This document shows positions 18,528 to 28,348 of a stretch of 64,000 nt of DNA, piece by piece. The first letter of the stretch is position 1. Each line of letters starts with the position of its first letter. The position numbers were made by a program, and so were the translations under genes. Where the stretch lies: NCBI GenBank assembly GCA_024239075.1, contig JANBVI010000055.1, positions 1-64,000 on the forward strand. Direction: 5' to 3'. Below the pieces are notes generated by a model that had not been told where the DNA came from, searched no databases, and was given only the letters and a program-made list of their open reading frames with translations. The DNA is from Fischerella sp. CENA71 (GTDB lineage Bacteria > Cyanobacteriota > Cyanobacteriia > Cyanobacteriales > Nostocaceae).

Positions 18528-18592
18528 ACAGTCTATTTTATTACCATACTTTAGAGTGTAAATCTACTAGATTTAATAGGTACCACAGCCCG

Positions 18593-18706
18593 CAATATTT
18601 CTCGGTTAAGGATTTTTCGTCATAATTTGGGCCATGTAGAGACGCGCCATGGCGGGTCTCTGGTGGGTTTAAATGTCAATCGATTTGTCTTATCCGAGCA
18701 GTATTG
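18593..18706 (+). mobile_element. 114-bp MITE, copy A, with 10-bp target duplication
   Basis: A non-coding element with imperfect terminal inverted repeats: left end CAATATTTCTCGGTTAAG, right end (complement) CAATACTGCTCGGATAAG, 15 of 18 identical. A near-perfect central palindrome lies around GACGCGCCATGGCG. It is flanked by perfect 10-bp direct repeats CCACAGCCCG at 18583-18592 and 18707-18716, the signature of a transposition event. A second copy at 40044-40157 in the opposite orientation differs at one base in 114. There is no coding capacity, so it must be mobilised in trans by a transposase recognising CAATA ends. Confidence 0.9.
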
Positions 18707-18784
18707 CCACAGCCCGAACTAATCGTAAAGTATAATTAACACTTATTACCAATTACCCATTACTAGTAAACGCAAACCACCATC

Positions 18785-18820
18785 AGAGATGTTGATGAGT
18801 AGTAGATGATCAACATCTCT
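18785..18820. repeat. Perfect 12-bp inverted repeat, possible bidirectional terminator
   Basis: AGAGATGTTGAT (18785-18796) and its exact complement ATCAACATCTCT (18809-18820) with a 12-nt loop, between convergent genes. There is no T-run on either side, so it may be a processing or rho-assisted end rather than a classic intrinsic terminator. Confidence 0.55.
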
Positions 18821-18876
18821 AATGCTGGAGTTAGTTAAGGATAATTGTAGCGACTGTCTTAAAAGTCAAGCGATCG

Positions 18877-21354
18877 CTATTCTGATACACCACCAACTAC
18901 AGGTTTCACTTCCGAAAATGGATTAGTACCACCAGTCCAGTTAAAGTCGCTAATGCGTAAGGTAATGCCACCTAATTGTAGTTCTGGATTGTAACGCAGG
19001 GTAATACCATAAGTACGACGACTGTATTGTAAGAAATAGTCAGTACTAGTGTTTTCTCCTGTATCTAAATTAACCGATGCTTGAACACCAATAGTTAATG
19101 GGCCATAAATCTGCTGTGTAATCCCCGCACTCAAGGTTCTAGTATCAACAGCACGGTCAAATAAGAAGGGAGACTCACCACTATCAAGACCTTGGGAGTA
19201 ACTAATATTAAAATTAGTATAGTCAAAAAATGATCTGGAAAAATGACCAATTTGTCCTTCTAAACCAATTGTGCCAATTAATGTGCTTTGGTCATCTCCA
19301 TTCGTGTAATAACTAGTAGTACCAGTCAAGCCTCCAAATGCTCGTAGGTAGGGTACTACTGGGTTAGGGGTGTATCGTAATCCCTCAGTAGCAGTGGCTG
19401 GTAAGGGTTTACCTTGCCATAATAATAATCCTCCATTGAGGGCGGCGCTAGCTTGGAGACGACCAAGGGAGATACGGTTATTATCTCGGATTGGTTCGAG
19501 CAAATCTTCGCGATCAGTGTTGGCAGTGATATACTGAGCGCCTGCTTGGTAGCTGAGGTTCAATCCGGTTTTACCAAGAGGGATGATTGGGGAAGTGATG
19601 ACACCGCCAAAGGTACTTTGAACAGTTTGATAACCAAGGCTACCATTGTAGAGGCGATCGCGATAACTATATTCTAATGTCACATTATGGGGGTAGCGAA
19701 TATCACCAATTTGTTGCCGCAACCGTAAACTTGCCTTAAGGTTATTTTCAACATCGCTCAAGTCAAAACTAGTTAATGTCCCAGAACCCTCAACTGTTGT
19801 TCGTGGACTCAAAGTGCCATCAAGTGATGTTTTTAAACCAAACAGCGAGGGAACGTTACTAAAACCGTCCTCCACAGTCTTTTGAACGAAAAACTGAGGT
19901 GTCAGACTAAAGCGAAAATTCTCGGAATTTATGGGTTCCAATCTGCGCTCTATAAATACACCACCACGCTGATCCCCATCAAAACCAAAAGCAACTAACC
20001 CAGGTGTAGCGTCTCGTTCTCTGCGATCAATCACCTGCTCATTTTTCGGAATGGGTACGCTGACACGGCGGTCAAATACTACACGTTGATTCCGAGTACG
20101 AACACGGTCTTGCAAAGGTGACTCTCGTTTCAATGTCACTTTATCAGCACGTAATTGCAATTCTGGTGGCGAAAAAGGATCATTAGTTATGGTAACATCT
20201 GATGCTTGCCAGCCGCGGGGATAAAAATCAATCCGTGCAGCTTCAAAACGGACTCGCCGTACTTGTCCTCCCTGTTCGGGTTTGGGTATATTCCTTGCAT
20301 TTGTTCTACTACCAAAGCCAAAGTTAATTCCCCCTGGACTACTTACCCCAGTCAATGGTTGACTGCTTCTGATGCGATCGCTCGGTGGGCGTGCTGGAAC
20401 TCCACCTGCTGTGACATCGGTAGGCAAAAAAGCAAAATCTTGATTGGCTGTGGGTAGAAAAATCTCACCACGACCGGCGATCATTTCTCCATTATCCTGA
20501 ACAAAATTATAGGTAAATCGCTGCCCACGTATTACTTGATCGCCTCTGGTTAAGGCAACATTTCCTTCACCCACAGCAATTAAATTGTCTAAACTAACTT
20601 GAATGCGATCAGCATCCACCACCGCGCCATCAAAGCGGACAACAACATTACCGACTGCTGTGACTACCCGTCTTTGTTCGTCATACTCCTGGTTATCTGC
20701 GATTACTTCTATAACTCTCCTTGTTTCTGGTGTCGTTGGTGCTGGTGCTGGTTGTGGATTTTGGCTGATGAGGTTGCGAGTTTTAAATTCTATAGTTGCT
20801 GTTTGGTTGGTGCTTGGTTGTTGGTTAGCAAGATTAAATTTGATTTTGATGGGCTGTGTTGCTGAGTGGGAAGTCTGGGAATTTTGAGCAGTGTGATGAT
20901 TTTGTTTTGATTGGACTAGTTGTTGAGCCAATAACTGTGATTTTTGTGGAGATTGGTTCTTATTATTGTGGATTTTCTGGACAATTTGCTGTTTGGTTTG
21001 TTTTGGTTGACTAATATTGTTAGTGTCTTGGGAAACCTGTGGCTGTTGTTGTGAGTAACCAATAGATAAGGGTTCCCCTAAGAGTTCTGCATTTGTTTGA
21101 GCGATATTTAGAGGCGAAAATTCTGCTGGAAAAGTTTCCGGTGTAGAGATTGTGGGTGGAATTTGAGCTACAGATGATTCATCAGGTGTAAGCTGATGTC
21201 GCAGGTTAACTGGTTTTCGCTGGAAATTTTCTGCATTCACCTGTTGTTTTGTGGAATGCAATTGGCGATCGCTTGCAGCTATGGCTGGCAGATTTTCTGC
21301 TAGTAATGGTTCAACAATAGCAGGTGGTTCGGGTGGCAGAACGGAATGAAACAT
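18877..21354 (-). CDS. DUF3769 / LptD-like outer-membrane protein
   Basis: 825 residues. The first ~230 are low-complexity, Gln/Asn/Pro/Thr-rich. Residues ~235-330 form an OstA/LptA-like jellyroll (VIEVIADNQEYDEQ, AVGNVVVRFDGAVVDADRI, TRGDQVIRGQRFTYN). The remaining ~450 residues have the alternating pattern of outer-membrane beta strands (ARIDFYPRGW, LEYSYRDRLYNGSLGY, LQYSRRTYGITLRYNPEL). This layout matches the cyanobacterial DUF3769 group, regarded as LptD-like, so a role in lipopolysaccharide or other lipid export to the outer leaflet is likely. The start MFHSVLPPEPPAIVEP agrees with the family; no classical signal peptide is obvious. Confidence 0.85.
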   Translation of the reverse strand: MFHSVLPPEPPAIVEPLLAENLPAIAASDRQLHSTKQQVNAENFQRKPVNLRHQLTPDESSVAQIPPTISTPETFPAEFSPLNIAQTNAELLGEPLSIGYSQQQPQVSQDTNNISQPKQTKQQIVQKIHNNKNQSPQKSQLLAQQLVQSKQNHHTAQNSQTSHSATQPIKIKFNLANQQPSTNQTATIEFKTRNLISQNPQPAPAPTTPETRRVIEVIADNQEYDEQRRVVTAVGNVVVRFDGAVVDADRIQVSLDNLIAVGEGNVALTRGDQVIRGQRFTYNFVQDNGEMIAGRGEIFLPTANQDFAFLPTDVTAGGVPARPPSDRIRSSQPLTGVSSPGGINFGFGSRTNARNIPKPEQGGQVRRVRFEAARIDFYPRGWQASDVTITNDPFSPPELQLRADKVTLKRESPLQDRVRTRNQRVVFDRRVSVPIPKNEQVIDRRERDATPGLVAFGFDGDQRGGVFIERRLEPINSENFRFSLTPQFFVQKTVEDGFSNVPSLFGLKTSLDGTLSPRTTVEGSGTLTSFDLSDVENNLKASLRLRQQIGDIRYPHNVTLEYSYRDRLYNGSLGYQTVQSTFGGVITSPIIPLGKTGLNLSYQAGAQYITANTDREDLLEPIRDNNRISLGRLQASAALNGGLLLWQGKPLPATATEGLRYTPNPVVPYLRAFGGLTGTTSYYTNGDDQSTLIGTIGLEGQIGHFSRSFFDYTNFNISYSQGLDSGESPFLFDRAVDTRTLSAGITQQIYGPLTIGVQASVNLDTGENTSTDYFLQYSRRTYGITLRYNPELQLGGITLRISDFNWTGGTNPFSEVKPVVGGVSE

Positions 21355-21518
21355 GTTTCAGCACAATCTAGCAAACGAATAGCCAAAATTAATAGCCGGA
21401 AGGACTAACCTAGCTTTTACCTTCCGACTTTCACTTTCTGTTTAACTTTTTAGTAGGACGCCTCAAGAGCGTCTGGTGTTTTCTACCTGACGGCAGTTAT
21501 GGAAATTTAGTCTTAATC

Positions 21519-21635
21519 TTACTCGAAGTCCCGACGACCAGGGTTACGAGCAGGGTCATTTGACAAAAATCCAAACACAAACAGAGTGATAAAGAAAGCA
21601 ACAACTATATATACAACGATTTTTAAAGTCAGCAT
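21519..21635 (-). CDS. psbI: Photosystem II reaction centre protein I (PsbI)
   Basis: A 38-residue protein: [20 protein letters not shown], then [18 protein letters not shown]. It matches PsbI along its whole length: one transmembrane helix followed by the conserved FGFLS-DP-RNPGR tail. PsbI is a small subunit next to D1 and CP43 that helps photosystem II assembly and stability in the thylakoid membrane. ATG at 21635 is preceded by AAAGGAGATATCTCA, an excellent ribosome-binding site. A small GACGC/GCGTC hairpin lies about 50 bp downstream. It appears monocistronic, with its promoter in the long upstream spacer. Confidence 0.97.
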   Translation of the reverse strand: MLTLKIVVYIVVAFFITLFVFGFLSNDPARNPGRRDFE

Positions 21636-22535
21636 TGAGATATCTCCTTTGGGTATGAAAAGCTTTCCGTATCTGCCATACAGATTTAGATAGCTCCTTT
21701 ATCTTACCCAAATCTCATCCCTTTTTTGGAGAACACTAGCATAAATTGAGGAGAGGAACTCCGCAACAAAACTGAGTGTTAGACGATATCGCCACAATTC
21801 GCTGACTTCATAGATGCGCCTTGCTAACCAGACGTTGATGCCCAGCAGATGTTTCCAGCCTGAGATTTATTTATATCTTGCACCAGGTTTTTGCTTTCTC
21901 AAAAAGAGCGATCGGTTACTCATTTCCGGATAATCAGCAAGCAAACAGGCGTATTGTTGACTCAAGCGATCGCTTCTCATTTCCATAGAAGAGGTAAGAA
22001 ACTCTGTTATAAAATGAGATTTTCACCGTTAAAAGTTATATTAAATCATTTAAAACTAAATTAAACTGAGTTTCTTGCAAAAATCAGAAAACACCATTTT
22101 AACTTTCTGTATTTTGCAAGCAATTTTATTGATTTAATGACAAAATATTGATACTTATAAATATCTCTTTTGAATCACAACCTTGAACTAATGGTTTTTG
22201 TAAAAATGTCATCTTTATCAAACAACATGCAACATTTGTTGACATGTTTTTATAGATTATGACAAAATATTTAAAAGATAAAATATTTTCGGTCTATAAA
22301 TTGTCATTTTGAAATAAATATCTTAATTATAATATTTTACAAATAGATATTTTATAAATTAATTCACTTGTTAAAAACAACAACTAAAATTTTGTATTTG
22401 CTTTATAAATAGTTTTTTAGAGCAATTGCCAAAAATTGACTGAGCCAATTATTTACCCTATCTATTATTTTAAATCTTGGTTTATTAAGGATTGTTCAGT
22501 AGTATTGATTTCGTAAATCCTAAATAGGAGTAGAA
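21636..22535. other. 900-bp gene-free spacer between psbI and the acyltransferase gene
   Basis: The left third (21636-22000) has ordinary composition, with two HIP1-like GCGATCG sites. The right two thirds (22010-22500) are extremely AT-rich, with many A/T tracts. I see no open frame with a ribosome-binding site and no tRNA-like fold. It should contain the divergent psbI promoter and the promoter of the downstream gene. An unannotated small RNA is possible but nothing specific supports it. Confidence 0.5.
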
Positions 22536-23315
22536 ATGGAAAAAAATATTAACACTAATTATCCTTCACCAAGTTCATCTTTTGATCTACAAGATTTTCC
22601 AGTGCTGCAATCTGCAAAATATATCTTAAAGCTTGCATCCACTGAAGCAGAATTAGAATCGATTTTACGGTTACGTTTTGAAGTTTTTAATATTGAACAG
22701 GGACTAGGATTAGCAACTTCTCATCTTACTCAAATGGATCGAGACAAGTTTGATGCAGTTTTCCATCACTTCATGCTTATTTCTAAAGAAACTGGGAAAA
22801 CAATCGGAACTTACCGATTACAAACTTACACAATGGCTTCTCAATATTTGGGATTTTATGCTGCCAAAGCGTATAATCTCAATGGCATTCCTGATTCTAT
22901 AATCAAAGCATCTGTGGAAATTGGACGTGTATGCATAGCAAGAGAACACCGCAATATTCAAGCACTTTTATTAATTTATAAAGGATTAGTAAATTATTTG
23001 AGTTGGAGTGGAAATCAATATTGTTTTGGATGTACTTTATTACCAACGCTATCTCCTGTGCAAGCTGCTTGTACTTATAATTATTTTCAGGAGAACAACT
23101 TAATGCATTCAAGTATTTTAGTTCACCCAAATCCAGATTATTTTCTAGAACTTCCTCAGGATTATCCAGATTCATCTCATGTTAAAATTCCGAATATTTT
23201 GCAGGTATATTTTCAACTTGGAGCTAAAATATGTAGTTTCCCATCAATTTATAGGCAATTTAAAGTAATTGATTTTTTAACTATATTAGACAGTGCAAAT
23301 TTTGCTAAATTGTAG
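22536..23315 (+). CDS. GNAT-fold N-acyltransferase, OlsB/FeeM-like
   Basis: 259 residues of the acetyltransferase-5 (OlsB/FeeM/autoinducer-synthase-like) group. Visible marks are LRLRFEVFNIEQG (the substrate-loop region with Arg and Phe), FHHFMLISKETGKTIGTYRL (core strands), SVEIGRVCIAREHRN (strand 4 and acyl-carrier contact) and LLLIYKGLVNYL. The C-terminal part is variable. OlsB uses acyl-ACP to N-acylate ornithine; FeeM makes N-acyl tyrosines; cyanobacterial members are mostly uncharacterised and may make acyl-amino acids or lipids. It starts at ATG after AGGAGTAGAA. It stands alone after a long AT-rich spacer and is followed by gcvT in the same direction, about 150 bp on. Confidence 0.8.
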   Translation: MEKNINTNYPSPSSSFDLQDFPVLQSAKYILKLASTEAELESILRLRFEVFNIEQGLGLATSHLTQMDRDKFDAVFHHFMLISKETGKTIGTYRLQTYTMASQYLGFYAAKAYNLNGIPDSIIKASVEIGRVCIAREHRNIQALLLIYKGLVNYLSWSGNQYCFGCTLLPTLSPVQAACTYNYFQENNLMHSSILVHPNPDYFLELPQDYPDSSHVKIPNILQVYFQLGAKICSFPSIYRQFKVIDFLTILDSANFAKL

Positions 23316-23426
23316 AAGTGCAAGAAAATCATATATTCTCTGTAGTCAAAAGTGCGATCTCAGGTCATTTGTGTATTTTTAATTCAAACAATGCAGGCAA
23401 TCCGTAACGCCGTACCCGAATCAATC

Positions 23427-23455
23427 TCGTAGGATATATAAATGTTGACCTACGA
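23427..23455 (+). promoter_or_regulatory. Leader hairpin just upstream of gcvT
   Basis: TCGTAGG (23427-23433) pairs with CCTACGA (23449-23455), ending 14 bp before the GTG start of gcvT. It could influence translation initiation. It does not look like the known glycine riboswitch, whose conserved core I searched for and did not find. Confidence 0.35.
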
Positions 23456-23469
23456 CAACAAAAATACCC

Positions 23470-24606
23470 GTGGCTAAACCAGAAGAAAACACCGTCTCCT
23501 TATCTCGAACCCCTCTATATATCCTCGCCCAAGAATTAAAAGCACGACTCACCAGCTTTGGTGGTTGGGAAATGCCAGTACAATTTAGTGGTATCACTAC
23601 AGAACATCATGCTGTGAGAAACGCAGCAGGAATGTTCGACATTTCCCACATGGGTAAATTCACTTTACAAGGGAAAAATCTGATTTCTCAACTGCAAACT
23701 TTAGTACCTTCAGACCTCAGTCGGCTACAATCAGGTCAAGCCCAATACACAGTATTGTTAAATCCCGAAGCTGGTATCATCGACGACATTATTTTTTACT
23801 ATCAGGGAGAAAACTCTGCTGGTAAACAACAGGGAATAATTATAGTCAATGCAGCCACAACCAACAAAGACAAAACATGGTTACTTCAGCATCTTGACAC
23901 CACAGAAATCAAATTCCAAGACCTTTCACCAGAAAAAGTATTAATCGCCGTCCAAGGACCAAAAGCAATAGCACATCTTCAACCCTTGGTACAAGCAGAC
24001 TTAACTCCAGTCAGAGCCTTCGGTCATTTGGAAACAACAGTACTAGGTAAACCAGCTTTCCTTGCTCGCACAGGCTACACTGGAGAAGATGGATTTGAAA
24101 TCATGCTCGACCCAGAAGCGGGTATAGAATTATGGCAGAATTTACTTCAGGCTGGTGTCATTCCCTGTGGACTTGGTGCTAGGGACACCCTGCGACTAGA
24201 AGCAGCAATGGCACTTTACGGGCAAGATATTGATGATACCACCACGCCCTTAGAAGCTGGTTTAGGTTGGTTGGTACATCTTGATACCAAAGGAGATTTT
24301 ATCGGGCGTCCCATTTTAGAACGGCAAAAAGCTGCGGGAGTGCAGCGCCGATTGGTGGGTTTGCAAATGCAGGGACGCAATATTGCCCGTCATGGCTACC
24401 AAGTACTATCAGCAGGAACAGTTATAGGAGAAGTGACAAGTGGTACACTATCACCTACGCTGAGTTATCCTATTGCCTTAGCTTATGTTCCCACCCAGCT
24501 AGCAACTGTTGGTCAGCAGCTAGATATAGAGATTCGCGGTAAAACATACCCAGCCGTAGTGGTTAAGAAACCTTTTTACCGTTCTCCAACTCGGCTAACA
24601 AACTAG
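23470..24606 (+). CDS. gcvT: Glycine cleavage system T protein (aminomethyltransferase)
   Basis: 378 residues. GcvT takes the aminomethyl group from lipoylated GcvH, releasing ammonia and forming 5,10-methylene-tetrahydrofolate. Family signatures are [57 protein letters not shown] and the C-terminal [13 protein letters not shown]. Full family length. The frame begins with GTG (MAKPEENT...) directly after the leader hairpin; no better ATG exists. It is the first gene of a gcvT-gcvH-gcvP cluster, important in cyanobacteria for photorespiratory glycine disposal. The 173-bp gap to gcvH contains tandem heptamer repeats. Confidence 0.97.
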   Translation: MAKPEENTVSLSRTPLYILAQELKARLTSFGGWEMPVQFSGITTEHHAVRNAAGMFDISHMGKFTLQGKNLISQLQTLVPSDLSRLQSGQAQYTVLLNPEAGIIDDIIFYYQGENSAGKQQGIIIVNAATTNKDKTWLLQHLDTTEIKFQDLSPEKVLIAVQGPKAIAHLQPLVQADLTPVRAFGHLETTVLGKPAFLARTGYTGEDGFEIMLDPEAGIELWQNLLQAGVIPCGLGARDTLRLEAAMALYGQDIDDTTTPLEAGLGWLVHLDTKGDFIGRPILERQKAAGVQRRLVGLQMQGRNIARHGYQVLSAGTVIGEVTSGTLSPTLSYPIALAYVPTQLATVGQQLDIEIRGKTYPAVVVKKPFYRSPTRLTN

Positions 24607-24634
24607 TCATTGGTCATTGGTCATTGGTCATTGG
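24607..24634. repeat. Tandem heptamer repeat (TCATTGG)x4
   Basis: Four exact copies of TCATTGG, starting immediately after the gcvT stop codon region. It belongs to the class of short tandemly repeated sequences common in filamentous cyanobacteria; the same heptamer recurs in the obgE, maf, pilN and pilM spacers. Confidence 0.9.
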
Positions 24635-24779
24635 TAAGGGTTTCAATCGTGTTTACGTTTCGTAACTTTGTTCTGTTTGTTCTCGCCAACTGACTTAATT
24701 GCTAATTGCTAATAATGTCTTTACTATTAGCCATTAGTTATTATTCTGTTCATTTTTTGTACGTGGAAAGGGAAGTGAT

Positions 24780-25166
24780 ATGTCTTTGGAATATCCACAA
24801 GATTTAAAATACTTGGATACTCATGAATATGTACGCTTAGAAGGCGAAATAGCCACAATTGGTATCACCAGCTTTGCTGTAAATCAACTGGGTGATGTTG
24901 TATTTTTGGAATTGCCAGATATTGGTGATGCTGTTATCAAGGGAGACAAAATTGGCACTATTGAATCCGTAAAAGCTGTTGAAGACTTAAATTCACCAGT
25001 AACCGGCACTGTTATAGAACGTAACGAGGAAATGATCGAGTCTCCCGAACAGATAGCAGAAGATCCCTACGGTGAGGGATGGTTTATTAAAGTACGAGTC
25101 AATGACCCTGGTGAAATTGATGATGCACTCACAGCACAGGAATATAGTGCTGAGGTGGAGGGGTAG
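24780..25166 (+). CDS. gcvH: Glycine cleavage system H protein (lipoyl carrier)
   Basis: 128 residues. GcvH shuttles the aminomethyl intermediate between GcvP, GcvT and the L protein on a lipoyl-lysine. The lipoylation site is the Lys of ESVKAV, in the usual hairpin between [18 protein letters not shown] strands. [18 protein letters not shown] and [10 protein letters not shown] are standard. Full length. Good Shine-Dalgarno (GGAAAGGGAAGTGAT) before the ATG. Middle gene of the gcv cluster. Confidence 0.97.
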   Translation: MSLEYPQDLKYLDTHEYVRLEGEIATIGITSFAVNQLGDVVFLELPDIGDAVIKGDKIGTIESVKAVEDLNSPVTGTVIERNEEMIESPEQIAEDPYGEGWFIKVRVNDPGEIDDALTAQEYSAEVEG

Positions 25167-25300
25167 AGTTTTGCTGACGCGGGGATGGAAGGAACAAGGG
25201 GGACACGGGGACAAGAGGACAGGGGGAAAGTTCTTGGTCATCTCATCGCGTCACCGCGTCTTCCTGTCACCGCGTCCCCCATCCCCGTGTCCCAATACGG
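25167..25300. repeat. G-rich/C-rich inverted repeat between gcvH and gcvP
   Basis: The left half is a GGGGACA/GGGGAT-like G-rich array (about 25179-25227). The right half is its C-rich complement (about 25240-25296, including CCGCGTC repeats and CCCCGTGTCCC). Together they could form a long irregular hairpin in the gcvH-gcvP spacer. Similar arrays occur at 45940-45990 and 58894-59021. Confidence 0.7.
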
Positions 25301-25405
25301 TTCAAAGAAATTTGATGAAATTTAGGTGAATTGATGCTTTAGATCCAAACACCTTAAATATACTTATTGCAAAATATTAAATAGTAACGTCTGGAGAAGC
25401 TCTTT

Positions 25406-28348
25406 GTGGTAATATCTGCTCCTCGTCCCCAGTCAGGTGATCAGCCAATTCTGGGCGAAAGCACTGAAAAATCAAGTGATTTTAAGCAAAGACATATTGG
25501 CCCTAACGCCGATGACATGCAGCAAATGCTGGATATGCTGGGGGTGTCTTCCGTAGATGCCTTGATCAACCAAACAGTACCGCAGTCTATTCGGCTATCT
25601 CGTACTTTAAATTTGCCAGAAGTTTTGAGTGAGTATGCAGCACTGGCAAAGTTAAAAGATATTGCTTTAAAAAACCAAATTTTCCGTTCATTTATTGGTA
25701 TGGGATATTACGACACTATCACCCCGGCGGTGATCCAGCGTAATATCTTAGAAAACCCTGGCTGGTACACTGCCTATACTCCTTATCAACCAGAAATTGC
25801 CCAAGGGCGACTAGAAGCACTGTTAAATTTCCAAACCATGATCATTGATCTTACGGGTTTGGAAATTGCTAACGCTTCATTATTAGATGAAGCCACAGCA
25901 GCAGCCGAAGCCATGACTATGAGCTACGGTATTTGCAAAAATAAAGCAAATGCCTTTTTTGTCTCTCAAGATTGTCATCCCCAAACTATTGATGTGTTGC
26001 AAACACGGGCGAGACCCTTGGGAATCAAAATTATCATCGGCGACCATCAATCTTTTGATTTCTCAGAATCGATTTTTGGGGCAGTTCTGCAATATCCTGC
26101 TAGTGATGGCACTGTTTACGACTACCGCGCTTTTGTAGAGAAAGCCCATGCTGTGGGGGCATTGGTAACGGTAGCAGCAGACCCATTAAGTCTTACACTA
26201 TTGACACCTCCGGGTGAATTTGGTGCTGATATCGCTGTTGGTAGTACTCAGCGCTTCGGTATTCCTTTGGGTTACGGTGGTCCCCACGCAGCATACTTTG
26301 CTACTAGAGAAGAGTATAAGCGGCAAGTCCCAGGGCGGATTGTTGGTGTTTCCAAAGACGTACAAGGTAAGCCAGCATTACGTTTGACTTTACAAACTCG
26401 CGAACAACACATCCGTAGAGAAAAAGCTACTAGTAATATTTGTACAGCACAGGTGTTGTTAGCAGTGATGGCCAGTATGTATGCTGTCTATCATGGCCCC
26501 GCAGGACTGAAAAAAATTGCTGAAAATATCCACACTTTGACTGTCAGCTTGGCTGCTGGATTAAAACACCTGGGCTACAAAATCAGTTCTGAAAGTTTCT
26601 TTGATACTATCTGTATAGAACTGGGAACACGAAATTTAAAAGAAATTCTTGCTGGTTGCGAAGCTAAGAAAATAAATTTGCGGATTTTTGATGAAACTGC
26701 TGTAGGTATTTCGCTGGACGAAACCACCACAATTGAAGATGTAAAAGACCTATTAGAAATCTTCGCCTTGGGGAATGAGTTTACTCTCCCCACCTCAACC
26801 CCTAATCTCCCCCTTTCCCGCAAAAGTGCCTACCTCACTCACCCCATCTTCAACTCTTACCACTCAGAAACTGAGTTGTTGCGTTATTTGCACAAGCTGG
26901 AAACAAAAGACTTGTCGTTAACTACATCAATGATTCCTTTGGGGTCATGTACGATGAAATTAAATTCGACATCAGAAATGATTCCAGTCAGCTGGGCAGA
27001 ATTTGCCAAAATTCACCCCTTTGCACCCCAGTCACAAACTCAGGGTTATCAAATTCTTTTCCAGCAGTTGGAAGAATGGTTAGCTGAAATTACTGGATTT
27101 GCGGGAATTTCTTTGCAACCAAATGCTGGTTCCCAAGGTGAATATGCAGGATTGCTGGTGATTCGTCAGTATCACGAAAGTCGCGGGGAAGCACATCGCA
27201 ATGTTTGTTTAATTCCGACATCTGCCCACGGAACTAACCCCGCAAGTGCGGTAATGTGCGGAATGAAAGTGGTAGCTGTGGCTTGCGATCGCCAAGGTAA
27301 TATTGATGTGGATGATCTCAAGGCAAAAGCTGAAAAACACAGCCATGAACTCGCCGCTTTGATGGTGACTTATCCTTCAACTCACGGCGTATTTGAAGAA
27401 GCAATTCAGGAAATTTGTGCTGTTGTTCATGCCCACGGTGGACAAGTGTACATGGATGGGGCGAATATGAACGCTCAGGTGGGACTTTGTCGCCCTGGAG
27501 ATATTGGAGCTGATGTTTGTCACCTGAACTTGCACAAAACTTTCTGTATTCCCCACGGTGGTGGTGGCCCTGGTATGGGGCCAATTGGCGTAGCAGCCCA
27601 TTTAGTAGAATTCTTGCCTGGAAACGCTGTTATTGCGATGCAAGAATACAATCCAAAATCTAAAATCGTTCGACTGAGCGCTCACGACGAAGTCCAAAAT
27701 CCAAAATCGATAGGGGCGGTTTCGGCTGCACCTTGGGGTAGCGCCAGCATCTTAGTAATTTCTTGGATGTACATCGCCATGATGGGTGCAGCTGGTTTGA
27801 CTGATGCTACGAAAGTGGCAATTCTCAATGCCAACTACATCGCCAAACGTCTGGAAGCACACTATCCTATTTTGTATCAAGGCAAAAATGGGTATGTTGC
27901 CCATGAGTGTATTTTAGATTTGCGATCGCTCAAAAAATCTGCCAGCATCGAAATTGATGATATCGCTAAACGGTTGATGGATTACGGCTTCCACGCGCCT
28001 ACTGTTTCTTGGCCTGTGGCAGGTACAATCATGGTGGAACCCACCGAAAGCGAATCTAAACAAGAGTTGGATCGGTTCTGCGAGGCGATGATTAGTATTC
28101 GTCAAGAAGTTGCTGAAATTGAAGCAGGTAAGGCGGATGTACAAGATAACGTCCTGAAAAATGCACCGCATACTGCCGAAAGTCTAATTATTGGAGAATG
28201 GAATCATCCTTACTCCCGTGAACAAGCTGCTTATCCTGCACCTTGGACACGCGAACACAAATTCTGGCCTGCTGTTGGGCGTATTGATGCGGCTTTTGGG
28301 GACAGGAATTTTGTTTGTTCTTGTCTACCAATGGATGCTTATTCGTAG
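25406..28348 (+). CDS. gcvP: Glycine dehydrogenase (decarboxylating), P protein
   Basis: 980 residues, single-chain GcvP. It decarboxylates glycine with pyridoxal phosphate and passes the aminomethyl group to GcvH. Marks: [18 protein letters not shown] near the N-terminus, [33 protein letters not shown], the PLP lysine in [20 protein letters not shown] and the C-terminal [15 protein letters not shown] start after CTGGAGAAGC. One oddity: between the LPGN and [12 protein letters not shown] segments there are about 17-20 residues more than I expect for the family. They are encoded by what looks like a dispersed DNA repeat (27650-27709), kept in frame. Confidence 0.97.
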   Translation: MVISAPRPQSGDQPILGESTEKSSDFKQRHIGPNADDMQQMLDMLGVSSVDALINQTVPQSIRLSRTLNLPEVLSEYAALAKLKDIALKNQIFRSFIGMGYYDTITPAVIQRNILENPGWYTAYTPYQPEIAQGRLEALLNFQTMIIDLTGLEIANASLLDEATAAAEAMTMSYGICKNKANAFFVSQDCHPQTIDVLQTRARPLGIKIIIGDHQSFDFSESIFGAVLQYPASDGTVYDYRAFVEKAHAVGALVTVAADPLSLTLLTPPGEFGADIAVGSTQRFGIPLGYGGPHAAYFATREEYKRQVPGRIVGVSKDVQGKPALRLTLQTREQHIRREKATSNICTAQVLLAVMASMYAVYHGPAGLKKIAENIHTLTVSLAAGLKHLGYKISSESFFDTICIELGTRNLKEILAGCEAKKINLRIFDETAVGISLDETTTIEDVKDLLEIFALGNEFTLPTSTPNLPLSRKSAYLTHPIFNSYHSETELLRYLHKLETKDLSLTTSMIPLGSCTMKLNSTSEMIPVSWAEFAKIHPFAPQSQTQGYQILFQQLEEWLAEITGFAGISLQPNAGSQGEYAGLLVIRQYHESRGEAHRNVCLIPTSAHGTNPASAVMCGMKVVAVACDRQGNIDVDDLKAKAEKHSHELAALMVTYPSTHGVFEEAIQEICAVVHAHGGQVYMDGANMNAQVGLCRPGDIGADVCHLNLHKTFCIPHGGGGPGMGPIGVAAHLVEFLPGNAVIAMQEYNPKSKIVRLSAHDEVQNPKSIGAVSAAPWGSASILVISWMYIAMMGAAGLTDATKVAILNANYIAKRLEAHYPILYQGKNGYVAHECILDLRSLKKSASIEIDDIAKRLMDYGFHAPTVSWPVAGTIMVEPTESESKQELDRFCEAMISIRQEVAEIEAGKADVQDNVLKNAPHTAESLIIGEWNHPYSREQAAYPAPWTREHKFWPAVGRIDAAFGDRNFVCSCLPMDAYS
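27650..27709 (+). repeat. Dispersed repeat embedded in frame in gcvP
   Basis: AATCCAAAATCTAAAATCG at the left and GTCCAAAATCCAAAATCG at the right flank a central TTCGACTGAGCGCTCACG segment. I recognise this central motif with CCAAAATC arms as a spacer-type interspersed repeat of Nostocales. Here it lies inside the coding region and is translated as [20 protein letters not shown]. Recognition is from memory and needs a search. Confidence 0.6.

Larger units (their letters stand above)
18528..18876. other. Intergenic region carrying a MITE and a hairpin
   Basis: 349 bp between convergent cofG and the DUF3769 gene. It contains the MITE with its target duplications (18583-18716) and an inverted repeat at 18785-18820. 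No gene seen. Confidence 0.6.

Noticed and set aside
20599-20887. Plus-strand hydrophobic-looking frames antisense to the DUF3769 gene
   Set aside because: The apparent membrane-like composition is the complement of the Gln/Asn/Pro-rich N-terminal region of the outer-membrane protein.
23316-23469. Glycine riboswitch upstream of gcvT
   Set aside because: The leader shows one simple hairpin but not the conserved purine-rich cores of the glycine aptamer.
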